A DNA stretch of 64,000 bases from Staphylococcus taiwanensis (GCA_020544305.1 CP058667.1:744001-808000), one strand, 5' to 3'; numbered from the stretch's first letter, positions 35,939-44,973 are shown. Program-made: numbers and translations. The notes: generated by a model not told the origin, from the letters alone.

Positions 35939-36718
35939 ATGAAGTACATACGTAACTTACGTTTACCTATTTTATTGTTGATTATATTTATCATCATACT
36001 TGTTGTCTTATTAATGATTAATCAGACTAATATGATGCGAAATGATCGACAATATCATTTTCAAGAAGCCGTCCAAAAACAAACTCAAGAAGGTGTATTA
36101 AATACAATTGAGAGAAATGGGGCATTTGTAAATGCAAGCAATACTGAAGTTAAGAAGGCCATGACGATATCGAGAGATGACAACAAACTAAAATATATGG
36201 ACGTGTCACAAACAGTGCCTATGTCTAAGCATGAAGTTAAACAGATGCTAAAAGGATATGGCATTCTAGAAAATCAAGCTGAAGCCTTTATTGACGCACA
36301 AGATAAATATAATGTGAATATCATTTATTTAATTAGTCATGCACGTGTTGAAACAGGTAATGGTCATTCTGAGCTTGCAAAAGGCATCAAAGACGGTAAC
36401 AAGCGGTATTACAATTTCTTTGGTATAGGTGCATTTGATGAAAATACGATTCATACTGGGAAAAGTTATGCTAAAGAAGCGTCATGGACATCGCCTCGAA
36501 AAGCAATTATAGGAGGCGCAAAATTTGTGCGTACGCACTACTTTGATCATAATCAAATCACGCTTTATCAAATGCGTTGGAATCCACAAAATCCAGGGCA
36601 ACATCAATATGCAAGTGATGTCTTGTGGGCGGATAATATTGCGAAATTTATGAAGAAATATTACAAAGATTTCGGAATTAAAAAAGATAAAATAAGAAAA
36701 GATTATTATATTGAATAG
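35939..36718 (+). CDS. Membrane-anchored N-acetylglucosaminidase (SagA-like)
   Basis: This 259-residue protein has an N-terminal membrane anchor (residues 9-28) and an extracellular glucosaminidase domain (about 100-255). The domain shows NIIYLISHARVETGNGHSELAKG with the catalytic-type Glu, YNFFGIGAFDEN, ASWTSPRKAIIGGAKFVRTHYF and QMRWNPQNPGQHQYASDVLWADNI. Such enzymes cut the GlcNAc-MurNAc bond of peptidoglycan glycan strands. In S. aureus the glucosaminidase beside the FDH genes is one of the SagA/SagB/ScaH group; I believe SagA, but I am not certain. Confidence 0.85.
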   Translation: MKYIRNLRLPILLLIIFIIILVVLLMINQTNMMRNDRQYHFQEAVQKQTQEGVLNTIERNGAFVNASNTEVKKAMTISRDDNKLKYMDVSQTVPMSKHEVKQMLKGYGILENQAEAFIDAQDKYNVNIIYLISHARVETGNGHSELAKGIKDGNKRYYNFFGIGAFDENTIHTGKSYAKEASWTSPRKAIIGGAKFVRTHYFDHNQITLYQMRWNPQNPGQHQYASDVLWADNIAKFMKKYYKDFGIKKDKIRKDYYIE

Positions 36719-36810
36719 TATTATAGCTAATAAATTTTACAAGTCATTATTTATGTCTATAATTAAAATCTGACTAGAGGTTAAGGCAAAGTTATTATAA
36801 GATTACTATG

Positions 36811-36980
36811 GAATTTACAGTCATTGACTGAGCCAAGAAGTCGTTTAAAACAAGCATTTCTCAGGTCTAGTCATTCTTGCGGGCGGGGCCCCAACAAAGA
36901 GAATTTCACTAAGAAATTCTACAAGCAAAGCAAGTTGGGAGAAAGCCGACGAATTCTAAAAGAATTCTGTCCAGTACCTT
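36811..36980 (+). repeat. STAR-like repeat, single long copy
   Basis: The order is CAGTCATTGACTGAGCC, TCTAGTCATTCTTGCGGGCG, GGGCCCCAACAAAGAG, AATTTCACTAAGAAATTC, ACAAGCAAAGCAAGTTGGGA, then a decayed palindrome GACGAATTC...GAATTCTGTCC. Core and order match the copy at 57411. The surrounding 36719-37185 holds no gene. Confidence 0.82.
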
Positions 36981-37185
36981 TTAATCTTTTATAACGATCA
37001 AGCAAATAGAAAGTCAGAGTAGTGCGGAAAAGAATAGATTTATTTATTAAACATACACTATTTAACAAGTTTCAACTAAGTACTTACTATACCTTTACAA
37101 TCAATGTCAGAAAGCCAACCCCCTATAATACAAGGTTAGGATTATGATAAAATATATAAGAATATAAATGCCGAGGTGTATATAA

Positions 37186-38310
37186 ATGAAAATTGCAATA
37201 ATTGGTGCTGGCATAGGTGGTTTAACTGCTGGTGCACTATTACAAGAGCAAGGACATGATGTCACAATATTTGAGAAAAAAGCACACGTCACAGAAGTAG
37301 GTGCCGGTATTGGTATTGGGGATAATGTTCTAAAAAAATTAGGTAAGCATGACTTAGCAAAAGGTATTAAGAATGCCGGACAAAATTTATCAGCTATGAA
37401 TGTCTATGATGATAAAGGGAAGATGTTAACGTCTGCGAAACTTAAAGAAGGCACATTAAATGTCACTTTACCTCGACAAACTTTAATTGAATTACTTCAA
37501 TCTTATGTGCAACCTAATCGTATTGTTTTGGATTATGAGGTAACTAAAGTTGATTCAACAGAACAACAAGTGATGATTCATTTTGCTAAACATGCAAGTC
37601 AAAGCTTTGATTTATGTATAGGGGCAGACGGCATTCACTCTGCCGTGAGACAATCTGTGAATCCGAGTGCCAAAGTATTATACCAAGGATACACATGTTT
37701 CCGTGGTTTAGTTGAAGATGCAGATTTAAATCATATTGAAAGTGCTGACGAATATTGGGGATCTCGCGGACGTGTTGGCATAGTGCCATTAATTAATCAT
37801 CAAGCTTATTGGTTTATTACAATTAATGCTTCTGAAAAGGATCCTAAGTATTTAACATTTGAAAAACCTCACCTACAAGCATACTTTAATAATTATCCTA
37901 ATGCTGTACGTAATATTTTAGATAAACAAAGTGAAACAGGCATTATTAAAAACGATTTGTATGATATGAAACCATTGAAAACCTTTGTTTATGGGCGTGT
38001 TTTACTATTAGGAGACGCGGCTCATGCAACAACTCCTAATATGGGTCAAGGTGCTGGTCAAGCGATGGAGGATGCTATCGTGTTAGTGAATTGTTTAGCG
38101 GAATATGATTTAGAAAAAGCATTGAAACGCTATGATAAAATTAGAGTTAAACATACTGCTAAAGTTATCAAACGTTCTAGGAAAATAGGAAACATTGCAC
38201 AAAAAGATAATAAGTTAATTGTATCGTTACGTAATACTGTAATGAAACGGACACCTAAGCGATTTGTAAGTGGGCAAACTAAATTTTTATATAAATCAAA
38301 AAGTAAATAG
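37186..38310 (+). CDS. FAD-dependent monooxygenase
   Basis: This 374-residue flavoprotein has the p-hydroxybenzoate-hydroxylase-like fold: FAD dinucleotide loop IGAGIGGLTAGALLQEQG at residues 5-22, VTIFEKKAHVTEVGAGI, the DG motif in CIGADGIHSAVR near 145 and the second FAD motif LLGDAAHATTPNMGQGAGQAMEDA near 275. Such enzymes hydroxylate aromatic or similar substrates with NAD(P)H and O2. No substrate can be deduced. AGGTG precedes the ATG. It is monocistronic and convergent with the 2-hydroxyacid dehydrogenase gene. Confidence 0.9.
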   Translation: MKIAIIGAGIGGLTAGALLQEQGHDVTIFEKKAHVTEVGAGIGIGDNVLKKLGKHDLAKGIKNAGQNLSAMNVYDDKGKMLTSAKLKEGTLNVTLPRQTLIELLQSYVQPNRIVLDYEVTKVDSTEQQVMIHFAKHASQSFDLCIGADGIHSAVRQSVNPSAKVLYQGYTCFRGLVEDADLNHIESADEYWGSRGRVGIVPLINHQAYWFITINASEKDPKYLTFEKPHLQAYFNNYPNAVRNILDKQSETGIIKNDLYDMKPLKTFVYGRVLLLGDAAHATTPNMGQGAGQAMEDAIVLVNCLAEYDLEKALKRYDKIRVKHTAKVIKRSRKIGNIAQKDNKLIVSLRNTVMKRTPKRFVSGQTKFLYKSKSK

Positions 38311-38318
38311 TTCATAAA

Positions 38319-38350
38319 AAATGGTTAGTGATTTGGGATCACTAACCATT
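38319..38350. terminator. Bidirectional terminator between monooxygenase and hydroxyacid dehydrogenase genes
   Basis: AATGGTTAGTGAT pairs with ATCACTAACCATT around a 5-nt TTGGG loop, with A-rich left flank. Confidence 0.85.
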
Positions 38351-38364
38351 AATTATATCAATCA

Positions 38365-39321
38365 TTATTTATTTACGATAAATTGTGGTTCCTCGCCGTT
38401 TAGTTTTTTAATTGTATCATTAGCTACGATTTTAGACATCATGTCTCTCGCTTCGAATGTTGCGTTACCAATGTGTGGTGTAATAACGACATTATCTAAT
38501 GATTTTAAACCTTCTGTAATTTCAGGTTCGAATTCGTAAACATCTAGCGCAGCACCTTCGATTTCCTTATCAGTTAATGCTTGAACTAAAGCTTCTTCAT
38601 TGACGATTGGACCACGTCCAGCATTGACTAAATAAGCTGTTGATTTCATTTGCTTGAATTGCTCTGTATCAATCATATGATGTAAATCTGGATTATAGGC
38701 TGCGTTAATCGTAATGAAATCAGAGTTTTCAAGAAGCGTGTCTAAATCTACATATTTAGCACCAATTTCACGTTCTTTTTCTTTCTTTTGATGTGGACCA
38801 GTGTATAATACATCCATATCAAAGGCTTTGGCACGCTTCGCAACGGCACTACCAATTTCACCTAAGCCAATAATACCGATTGTTTTACCTGAAACTTCAC
38901 GACCTCTAAAGAATAATGGAGCCCAACCATCAAAGCCTTTTGTGCGTGATAATTTATCACCTTCAACAATGCGACGTGCAACAGCAAGTACTAAGCCAAA
39001 TGTAAGTTCAGCAGTTGAAGCGGTAGAAGCTTTCGGTGTATTGGTAACATCGATATCTTTTTCACGGGCATATTTGACATCAACATTATTAAATCCTGCA
39101 CCATAGTTAGCAATAATTTTGAGATTTTTACCGCTATCAATCACATCTTGATCAACGTTCGTAGATAAAATACTAATTAAAGCAGAAGCATCTTTTACGC
39201 CTTCTTTGAGCGTTTCTTTATCTATAATACCTTCACCTTCATACATTTCAACTTCAAAATGTTCTTTAAGTAAATTTAATCCTACTTCTGGAATTGCACC
39301 AGCGATATAAACTTTTTCCAT
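38365..39321 (-). CDS. D-isomer-specific 2-hydroxyacid dehydrogenase
   Basis: This 318-residue NAD(P)-dependent enzyme of the D-2-hydroxyacid dehydrogenase family is probably a glyoxylate/hydroxypyruvate-reductase type. Motifs: KIIANYGAGFNNVD near residue 70, NTPKASTASTAELTFGLVLAVAR near 95, the Rossmann loop GKTIGIIGLGEIGSAVAKRAKAF near 145, VNAGRGPIVNEEAL near 230 (Arg) and VVITPHIGNAT near 280 (catalytic His). The Glu of the Arg-Glu-His triad lies in EGAALDVYEFEPE. ATG 39321 with AAGGAG 8 nt upstream is preferred over GTG 39330. Confidence 0.9.
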   Translation of the reverse strand: MEKVYIAGAIPEVGLNLLKEHFEVEMYEGEGIIDKETLKEGVKDASALISILSTNVDQDVIDSGKNLKIIANYGAGFNNVDVKYAREKDIDVTNTPKASTASTAELTFGLVLAVARRIVEGDKLSRTKGFDGWAPLFFRGREVSGKTIGIIGLGEIGSAVAKRAKAFDMDVLYTGPHQKKEKEREIGAKYVDLDTLLENSDFITINAAYNPDLHHMIDTEQFKQMKSTAYLVNAGRGPIVNEEALVQALTDKEIEGAALDVYEFEPEITEGLKSLDNVVITPHIGNATFEARDMMSKIVANDTIKKLNGEEPQFIVNK

Positions 39322-39403
39322 TAAACTCACTCCTTAATGACTATTTCTCTTTAAGTATAATAAAAGGAGAAAACGTATACAAATTAAATCATTGCTCGGT
39401 CGT

Positions 39404-39718
39404 TTATTGTATAAGTCTTAAACCTATAACAGAGGCAAGAATAAGGAAAATGAAAAAGATACGACTTAAATGTTTAGATTCATGATAAAATAGCATACCA
39501 ATAATCGCACCACCAGCAGTACCGATACCAGTCCATATTGCATATGATGTACCCATCGGAAGATGAAGCATTGCAAGTTTGAGTGTACTAAAGCTAAAAA
39601 TAAATGTGATTGCCATCAATACTATATAATACTTCTTTTTAGTGCGCGAAAGCTCATTCAGCCAGATAACACCAAGCACTTCTAATAATCCAGCTAGTAT
39701 TAAAAAGAACCACGCCAT
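39404..39718 (-). CDS. Small multidrug resistance (SMR) protein, second of a pair
   Basis: This 104-residue protein has four membrane helices and the SMR core: the membrane Glu in ILAGLLEVLGVIWLNELS, LPMGTSYAIWTGIGTAGGAIIGM and a C-terminal helix. It lies 2 bp after the companion SMR gene, suggesting an obligate heterodimer such as YkkCD-type exporters. SMR proteins use the proton gradient to export cations such as quaternary amines or guanidinium. The substrate is not shown by the sequence. Confidence 0.88.
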   Translation of the reverse strand: MAWFFLILAGLLEVLGVIWLNELSRTKKKYYIVLMAITFIFSFSTLKLAMLHLPMGTSYAIWTGIGTAGGAIIGMLFYHESKHLSRIFFIFLILASVIGLRLIQ

Positions 39719-39720
39719 TT

Positions 39721-40050
39721 TTAATGACCTCCTTTATCACTTTCAGTTGTAGAGCGTTTCAGTCCAATTATTCCTATAATTAATAATAGTAATAAGATGA
39801 TTTTAATAAGTGAAAAAGGCTGGCCAAATAAAAGCATATCAATGATTATCGTACCAGCAGCACCAATCCCTACAAATACGGCATAAACTGTTCCAACTGG
39901 TAAATATTTGGACGCGGAAATCACCAAATAAAAACTTAAAGCGATAAAAATCAATGTAAATAGCCAAGTTTTTATATCATGTGCGTTATTTAATCCAACA
40001 ACCCAAACAACTTCAATTAGTCCAGCGAAGATAACCTTAAGCCATTGCAT
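39721..40050 (-). CDS. Small multidrug resistance (SMR) protein, first of a pair
   Basis: This 109-residue SMR protein has four helices. Its opening helix KVIFAGLIEVVWVVGLNNAHD and the stretch YLPVGTVYAVFVGIGAAGTIIIDMLLFGQ resemble SugE/Gdx-type guanidinium exporters more than classical QacC. A polar tail (STTESDKGGH) follows. GGAGG precedes the ATG. The two SMR genes are transcribed together. No ykkC (guanidine-I) riboswitch consensus was seen upstream; a STAR-like repeat lies there instead. Confidence 0.88.
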   Translation of the reverse strand: MQWLKVIFAGLIEVVWVVGLNNAHDIKTWLFTLIFIALSFYLVISASKYLPVGTVYAVFVGIGAAGTIIIDMLLFGQPFSLIKIILLLLLIIGIIGLKRSTTESDKGGH

Positions 40051-40123
40051 TATGTATCCTCCAATATAGAAAGTGTAATATGCTCATTCTCTCAAAGGAT
40101 AAATTTGAAATCAATGCTAAAAC

Positions 40124-40237
40124 GGGAGTGGAACAGGATTCAATTTGAATTCATTGTTCCACCCCCGCACGGGTGACTAGAGTTGAGAATAGCTAATATA
40201 AGTGCCTTCTCAGTTCAGTCAGCTACTGCGAATTTGC
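40124..40237 (-). repeat. STAR-like repeat, copy lacking the GGGGCCCC core
   Basis: GGGAGTGGAACAGGATTCAA and TTGAATTC-ATTGTTCCACCCCC form the palindrome. It is joined directly to GCACGGGTGACTAGAGTTGAG, TTCTCAGTTCAGTCAGC and TACTGCGAATTTGC. The AAGCAAAGCAAGTTGGGAGT and GGGGCCCC parts are missing, as if deleted. Confidence 0.78.
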
Positions 40238-40332
40238 TAGGTAGCTTCAAAGTATTAATTTTGTTTTACACATTTTCTAGTAGTAAATTGAAGTTGATCT
40301 AATAATAAGTTTATAGTTAATTATTTCATCAT

Positions 40333-41040
40333 TTATGATAAGTGAATGTAGTTGTAAGAACTTGCTTGGCTAGCTGAAATTGTACGTGTATCTTTAACAT
40401 ATGGTCCACCAGAATAGTTCATTTCTGAAACAGTAACTGAACCATCACTACCAACACTTTCAACATAAGCTACGTGACCGTATGAACCTTCAGAAGTTTG
40501 TAAAATTGAGCCTTTTTCAGGATTATGGTCTACAGTATAGCCAGCTGCTTGTGCTGCACTTGCCCAGTTATTAGCATTGCCCCAAGTTGATCCGATTTTA
40601 CCACCAACTCTATCATAAACATACCAAGTACATTGACCAGCAGTATATAAATTACCTGAAGTTGATGAAGTCGTTTGAGTAGAAGTTGACGTTGTACTTG
40701 AAGAATCACTTGAACTGCTTGATGATCCGTTACTGCTACTTGATGTTGCGTTAGACGTATTTTGTGTATGATTAAATGATTGTTGTTTAAATTGAGGTTG
40801 TTGATAACCGCCATTTTGTGGATGCCATTGACCATTATTTTGATTATAATTGTGGTAACCTTGAGGCATAAATTGACCATGTGGTTGACCTTGTTGTCCA
40901 AATTGACCTTGGTGTTGAAATTGTTGTTGTGGTGCTGGATTATGATTATATTCGGCAGCGTCTGCATGGTTAGCATTTAATCCTAATGCCGATACACCGA
41001 TGCCTGCTGTTAAAGTTGATATAGTAATAATTTTTTTCAT
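40333..41040 (-). CDS. Secreted CHAP-domain protein, SsaA paralogue
   Basis: This 235-residue exported protein has a signal peptide ([20 protein letters not shown]...NHADA, cleavage near residue 30), a Gln/His/Asn-rich spacer (about 31-85) and a Ser/Thr linker (about 90-130). The C-terminal CHAP domain (about 133-235) has its nucleophile Cys in [15 protein letters not shown] and its His in [16 protein letters not shown] domains cut peptide bonds of peptidoglycan. GGGAGG fixes the ATG at 41040; the frame upstream to 41058 is not used. It resembles the ssaA-type gene S. aureus has near here, and shares promoter features with ssaA at 45756. Confidence 0.9.
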   Translation of the reverse strand: MKKIITISTLTAGIGVSALGLNANHADAAEYNHNPAPQQQFQHQGQFGQQGQPHGQFMPQGYHNYNQNNGQWHPQNGGYQQPQFKQQSFNHTQNTSNATSSSSNGSSSSSSDSSSTTSTSTQTTSSTSGNLYTAGQCTWYVYDRVGGKIGSTWGNANNWASAAQAAGYTVDHNPEKGSILQTSEGSYGHVAYVESVGSDGSVTVSEMNYSGGPYVKDTRTISASQASSYNYIHLS

Positions 41041-41186
41041 AGTAAAAAGTCCTCCCAAAATTTGTATTCAACAATAGGTTTTAATTAGCGATATGTTGAA
41101 TAGACTTTAATTTTTAATTTGTTTTGTAAACTGTCGCTCCCAACGACAAGATATACTCTAACAGAATAATTTGGGATTGTGTGAGA

Positions 41187-41203
41187 TGTTACGGTTTCGT
41201 AAA
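41187..41203. promoter_or_regulatory. Near-consensus WalR box upstream of the SsaA paralogue
   Basis: On the plus strand TGTTAC-N5-CGTAAA, one base from TGTWAH-N5-TGTWAH. It lies about 150 bp upstream of the start, the same distance and orientation as the perfect box of ssaA. Confidence 0.5.
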
Positions 41204-41212
41204 TGAAATACA

Positions 41213-41253
41213 AAAACCTTGAACATCACCGTAATAATCGATGTTCAAGGTTA
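41213..41253 (-). terminator. Terminator of the DUF4870-like gene
   Basis: ACCTTGAACATC pairs exactly with GATGTTCAAGGT; reading the minus strand, TTTTTG follows. Confidence 0.82.
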
Positions 41254-41364
41254 CACGTTGTAATAAAACGTGAATAATGCATGTATTCTATATTAATTTA
41301 AGATTTTTTCTTTTTTAACCCACGTTAATGTTACAGTTGTTTGTAACAAAAGATGGACTACTTG

Positions 41365-41793
41365 TTATTTAAAGAAACGAATTGATAGTGGTACCACATA
41401 TTCTTTTCCGCCAAAGTATTTAACACAAGCAACGATGTGGAAAACGATATATAGTATTGAAAGTATAGTTAAAGCGAGTCCAACTATGAAAATAAGTATG
41501 CCACAAACAAAGTAAATAAGATCATTATTAAAAGCAAATCCTAAACATATAGGGATAAAACATAATCCTAAAACAAAATTCCAAATGAAGTAAGAAATGA
41601 TCATGTTAAAATAATTTTTTCCTGCTTTATCAATAAGGCGAGCATCGTTGCGTTTAATTGCCCAAATAATGATTGGGCCAATAATCGATGTGAAAAAACC
41701 TAATAAAAAAATTAACATTGACATTAAGCGCGCATCTTCTTCATTATCTCTTCTTACTTGATTATACTGTGTATCTTGATAATTCTCAGACAT
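41365..41793 (-). CDS. DUF4870-like membrane protein
   Basis: This 142-residue protein has a polar N terminus (MSENYQDTQYNQVRRDNEEDAR) followed by four hydrophobic helices in the DUF4870 pattern: SMLIFLLGFFTSIIGPIIIWAIKRND, DKAGKNYFNMIISYFIWNFVLG, and two more before IVACVKYFGGKEY. Function is unknown. AGAGAGGTG supports ATG 41793; ten additional upstream codons to 41823 are not needed. It is monocistronic, with a clear terminator. Confidence 0.8.
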   Translation of the reverse strand: MSENYQDTQYNQVRRDNEEDARLMSMLIFLLGFFTSIIGPIIIWAIKRNDARLIDKAGKNYFNMIISYFIWNFVLGLCFIPICLGFAFNNDLIYFVCGILIFIVGLALTILSILYIVFHIVACVKYFGGKEYVVPLSIRFFK

Positions 41794-42073
41794 AACGTAA
41801 CACCTCTCTTTGTATATATGCATTCACTATTAATATAACAAACTATACGTCAATTCGTTAGCCTTATTTGAGTTTTTATATACACTAAAGCTTGTTTAAT
41901 TTTTATAGAAAAAGGATATATAGTAGAAAGCTATGTTATAGAGCCTGAGACCAACTATGTCAAAGGCTCTAATTTACTTTTTTAGCATATATGCCATGGA
42001 TTGAAAAGAAGTCATACGATGATTATGAAGTACATAAATATTTTAAAGAAAAATGAGTAAAGGAGATGTAATG

Positions 42074-43147
42074 ATGAAAATTGCAGTTGTAGGATCAGGT
42101 AATGGGGCAGTAACAGCAGCGATAGATATGGTAGATCAAGGACATGATGTCAAATTATATTGTCGAAACTCTTCTATTAAAAAGTTTGATAAAGCACTAG
42201 AAAAAGGAGGATTCGACTTTAATAATGAGGGCACTGAAAAATTCATTCCATTTACTCAGGTAAGTGATGATATTGAGTATGTATTAAAGGATGCTGAAAT
42301 TATACAAGTCATTATTCCATCATCATACATAGAATATTATGCGGAAATTATGGCAGAACATATTACGGATGACCAACTTATATTCTTTAACATTGCAGCG
42401 GCAATGGCATCTATACGGTTTATGAATGTTCTTGAAGATCGTCATATTAATGTACAACCAAAATTTGCTGAAGCTAATACGCTAACGTATGGTACGCGTG
42501 TAGACTTTGAAGAAGCACGTGTTGATTTATCATTAAATGTACGCAAAGTATTCTTTTCTACTTTTAATAAAAAAGAACTTAGCGATAGCTTTGAAAAAGT
42601 AAGCGAAATTTATCCTTACTTAGTTAAAGAGGAAAATTTATGGAAGACCAATTTAGAAAATGGTAACCCAGAAGTACATCCTGGACCAACATTATTAAAT
42701 GTAGGACGTATTGATTATGCAGAATCATTTGCATTATATAAAGAAGGTATCACCAAGCACACAGTACGCTTATTGCACGCTATAGAACTAGAACGATTAA
42801 CACTAGGACGTAAACTAGGGTTTGAATTACTAACAGCTAAAGAAGCTAGAATTCAACGTGGCTATTTAGAACGTAAAGATGAAGATGAACCGTTAAATCG
42901 ATTATTCAATACGAGTCCGGTATTTTCACAGATTCCTGGACCTAATAGTGTCCAAAACCGCTATTTGACTGAAGATATCGCCTATGGCCTTGTATTATGG
43001 TCCAGTTTAGGTCGTGCCATTGATGTAGAAACGCCAAATATTGATGCAGTTATTATGATTGCGTCAACGATACTTGAACGCGACTTCTTTGAAGAAGGAT
43101 TAAATGTTGAAGAATTAGGTTTAGAAAAGTTAGGTTTAGACAAGTAG
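42074..43147 (+). CDS. Octopine/nopaline (opine) dehydrogenase-family protein
   Basis: This 357-residue NAD(P)-dependent oxidoreductase has an N-terminal Rossmann domain (MKIAVVGSGNGAVTAAIDMVDQGHDVKLYCR, residues 1-31) and a C-terminal opine dehydrogenase domain. The latter includes NPEVHPGPTLLNVGRIDYAESFALYKEGIT near 205-235, with the conserved His, and RLTLGRKLGFEL near 255. It is shorter than staphylopine synthase CntM and no nicotianamine or cnt genes adjoin it, so its substrates are unknown. AGGAG lies 8 nt before ATG 42074; an adjacent ATG at 42071 and one at 42053 are alternatives. Confidence 0.85.
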   Translation: MKIAVVGSGNGAVTAAIDMVDQGHDVKLYCRNSSIKKFDKALEKGGFDFNNEGTEKFIPFTQVSDDIEYVLKDAEIIQVIIPSSYIEYYAEIMAEHITDDQLIFFNIAAAMASIRFMNVLEDRHINVQPKFAEANTLTYGTRVDFEEARVDLSLNVRKVFFSTFNKKELSDSFEKVSEIYPYLVKEENLWKTNLENGNPEVHPGPTLLNVGRIDYAESFALYKEGITKHTVRLLHAIELERLTLGRKLGFELLTAKEARIQRGYLERKDEDEPLNRLFNTSPVFSQIPGPNSVQNRYLTEDIAYGLVLWSSLGRAIDVETPNIDAVIMIASTILERDFFEEGLNVEELGLEKLGLDK

Positions 43148-43284
43148 TTTGTTTTAACTATTAAAATGAATTTTGAGTTGTTCTCAATCGAAGTTTAATC
43201 AATGTGAAGGTAAGGTTAGTAACAAGATAAATATTTAATGAAGAAAAGAGGTCCTTTAATTAACTAAAGCAAAGGGGAATGCGT

Positions 43285-44691
43285 ATGAAAAGAAATCCAA
43301 CCTTTTTGGAAGCTATATCAACAATTCTTGTAATGGTTATTGTCGTAACAATTGGGTTTATTATATTTAAAATTCCAATCCAAGTTTTATTAATTGTATC
43401 TTCAGCATATGCAGCATGGATTGCAATTCGTGTAGGGTTGAAATGGAAAGATTTAGAGAAAGGTATAACACATCGATTAACCACTGCTATGCCTGCCATA
43501 TTCATTATTTTAGCTGTAGGTATTATTGTAGGAAGTTGGATGTATGCTGGAACGGTACCAGCTTTAATTTACTATGGTTTGAAATTTTTAAACCCACATT
43601 ATTTTCTAGTTTCAGCATTTATTATTTCAGCAATTTGTAGTTTAGCAACAGGTACAGCTTGGGGTTCAGCCTCAACAGCGGGTATTGCACTCATATCTAT
43701 TGCACATCAATTAAACGTTGATTTAGGAATGGCAGCAGGTGCTATTATCGCAGGTGCTGTATTTGGTGATAAAATGTCTCCACTATCTGATACTACGAAT
43801 TTAGCTGCTTTAGTTACTAAGGTAAATATATTTTCTCATATAAGATCTATGATGTGGACAACAATACCAGCTTCCATGGTTGGATTAATTGTATGGTTTT
43901 TTGCGGGATTCAATTCTAAGGATAGTGTTAATACAAAACAAATTAATAAACTACTTAATGAGTTATCTAACATATATCATTTGAATTTCTGGGTCTGGGT
44001 ACCACTAATAGTTATTATTATTTGCTTATTATGCAATATATCTACTGTACCATCGATGTTACTTTCGAGTTTAAGTGCGATTATAATTGGTTCATTAAAT
44101 AATCACTTTGATATAATTGATGGTTTTAAATCGACATTTAATGGGTTTACTCCTGCGATGACGGGGAATCAGCATCTTTCTGATAATGTTAAAGCATTGA
44201 TTGAACAAGGTGGAATGATGAGCATGACCGAAATTTTAGTTACAATCTTTTGTGGTTATGCATTTGCTGGCATTGTAGAGAAATCTGGTTGTTTAAATGT
44301 TATGTTAGAAACTGTGTCAAAAGGTGTAAAGTCAGTGGGAACACTTATATTAATTACTGTATTTTGTTGTTTAATATTAGTCTTTGCGGCAGGTGTTGCA
44401 TCGATAGTAATTATTATGGTTGGCGTATTAATGAAAGAAATGTTTGATGATATGAATATAGATAGAAGTAATTTATCTCGAACTTTAGAAGATTCAAGCA
44501 CAATGGTTTTACCTTTAATACCTTGGGGAACTTCAGGAATTTACTATACGCAACAACTAGGCGTATCGGTGGATCAATTCTTTATTTGGACAGTGCCATG
44601 TTATTTATGTGCAATATTAGCTATAATATATGGATTTACTGGAATAGGTATTCGTAAAAAGGGCAACCAGGTTAATGTAAATAATTCGTAA
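43285..44691 (+). CDS. nhaC: NhaC-family Na+/H+ antiporter (second copy)
   Basis: This 468-residue protein has about eleven helices in the classical NhaC arrangement. The core motifs are SLATGTAWGSASTAGIALISIA near residue 120 and AAGAIIAGAVFGDKMSPLSDTTNLAA near 155, with paired Asp residues for cation binding. A C-terminal half motif is LEDSSTMVLPLIPWGTSGIYY. It exchanges Na+ for H+, or malate/lactate in MleN-type relatives. AAAGGGG at 43271 sets the start at ATG 43285, since the ATG at 43279 abuts the site. It is more typical of NhaC than the gene at 14573. Confidence 0.88.
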   Translation: MKRNPTFLEAISTILVMVIVVTIGFIIFKIPIQVLLIVSSAYAAWIAIRVGLKWKDLEKGITHRLTTAMPAIFIILAVGIIVGSWMYAGTVPALIYYGLKFLNPHYFLVSAFIISAICSLATGTAWGSASTAGIALISIAHQLNVDLGMAAGAIIAGAVFGDKMSPLSDTTNLAALVTKVNIFSHIRSMMWTTIPASMVGLIVWFFAGFNSKDSVNTKQINKLLNELSNIYHLNFWVWVPLIVIIICLLCNISTVPSMLLSSLSAIIIGSLNNHFDIIDGFKSTFNGFTPAMTGNQHLSDNVKALIEQGGMMSMTEILVTIFCGYAFAGIVEKSGCLNVMLETVSKGVKSVGTLILITVFCCLILVFAAGVASIVIIMVGVLMKEMFDDMNIDRSNLSRTLEDSSTMVLPLIPWGTSGIYYTQQLGVSVDQFFIWTVPCYLCAILAIIYGFTGIGIRKKGNQVNVNNS

Positions 44692-44731
44692 AATAAATGT
44701 TTAATATTTTGTGAGATGGTTATAGTATTAT

Positions 44732-44922
44732 ATGTTAAAACATTACATAGATATTTTTGTAGCGAGAATTGAATCCATGCGCGATGATTATACGAATTTA
44801 TTAGCATCACACAAAAGTTAGATTTAACAAATCAAGAAACAATGAATTTGTTCTATATAAATAAGGATGAACAGTACGTTTTAGTACCGTTCATCCTTTT
44901 TGATGCACTCATAGGTTTATAA
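44732..44922 (+). pseudogene. Possible frameshifted small gene after nhaC
   Basis: An ATG frame encodes 29 residues (LKHYIDIFVARIESMRDDY...ASHKS) to TAG 44819. The next frame continues without a break from 44818 (LDLTNQETMNLFYINKDEQ... FDALIGL) to TAA 44920. One missing base near 44817 would join them into a protein of about 63 residues. Both parts look protein-like. There is no good ribosome-binding site, and the 3' part overlaps a terminator stem, so this may be chance. Confidence 0.3.
44864..44903 (+). terminator. Terminator on the nhaC side
   Basis: AAGGATGAAC pairs with GTTCATCCTT, with an inner GTAC/GTAC stem, followed by TTT. Confidence 0.78.
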
Positions 44923-44927
44923 AAAAG

Positions 44928-44953
44928 GGATGCCCTGGTTGGACATCCCTTTT
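44928..44953 (-). terminator. ssaA terminator
   Basis: AAGGGATG pairs with CATCCCTT around CCCTGGTTGGA; T-run on the minus strand (AAAAAA on plus). Confidence 0.78.
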
Positions 44954-44973
44954 AAATTGATAATTTATTCAAA

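Noticed and set aside
40051-40332. ykkC guanidine riboswitch in front of the SMR pair
   Set aside because: The characteristic conserved core was not found; the sequence is a STAR-like repeat copy.
40530-40976. 148-codon minus-strand frame in the SsaA paralogue gene
   Set aside because: It is the other reading frame of the low-complexity spacer and lies entirely within the real CHAP gene on the same strand.
42074-43147. Staphylopine dehydrogenase CntM
   Set aside because: The opine dehydrogenase fold fits, but it is shorter and lacks the cntK/cntL and cnt transporter genes; only the family is supported.
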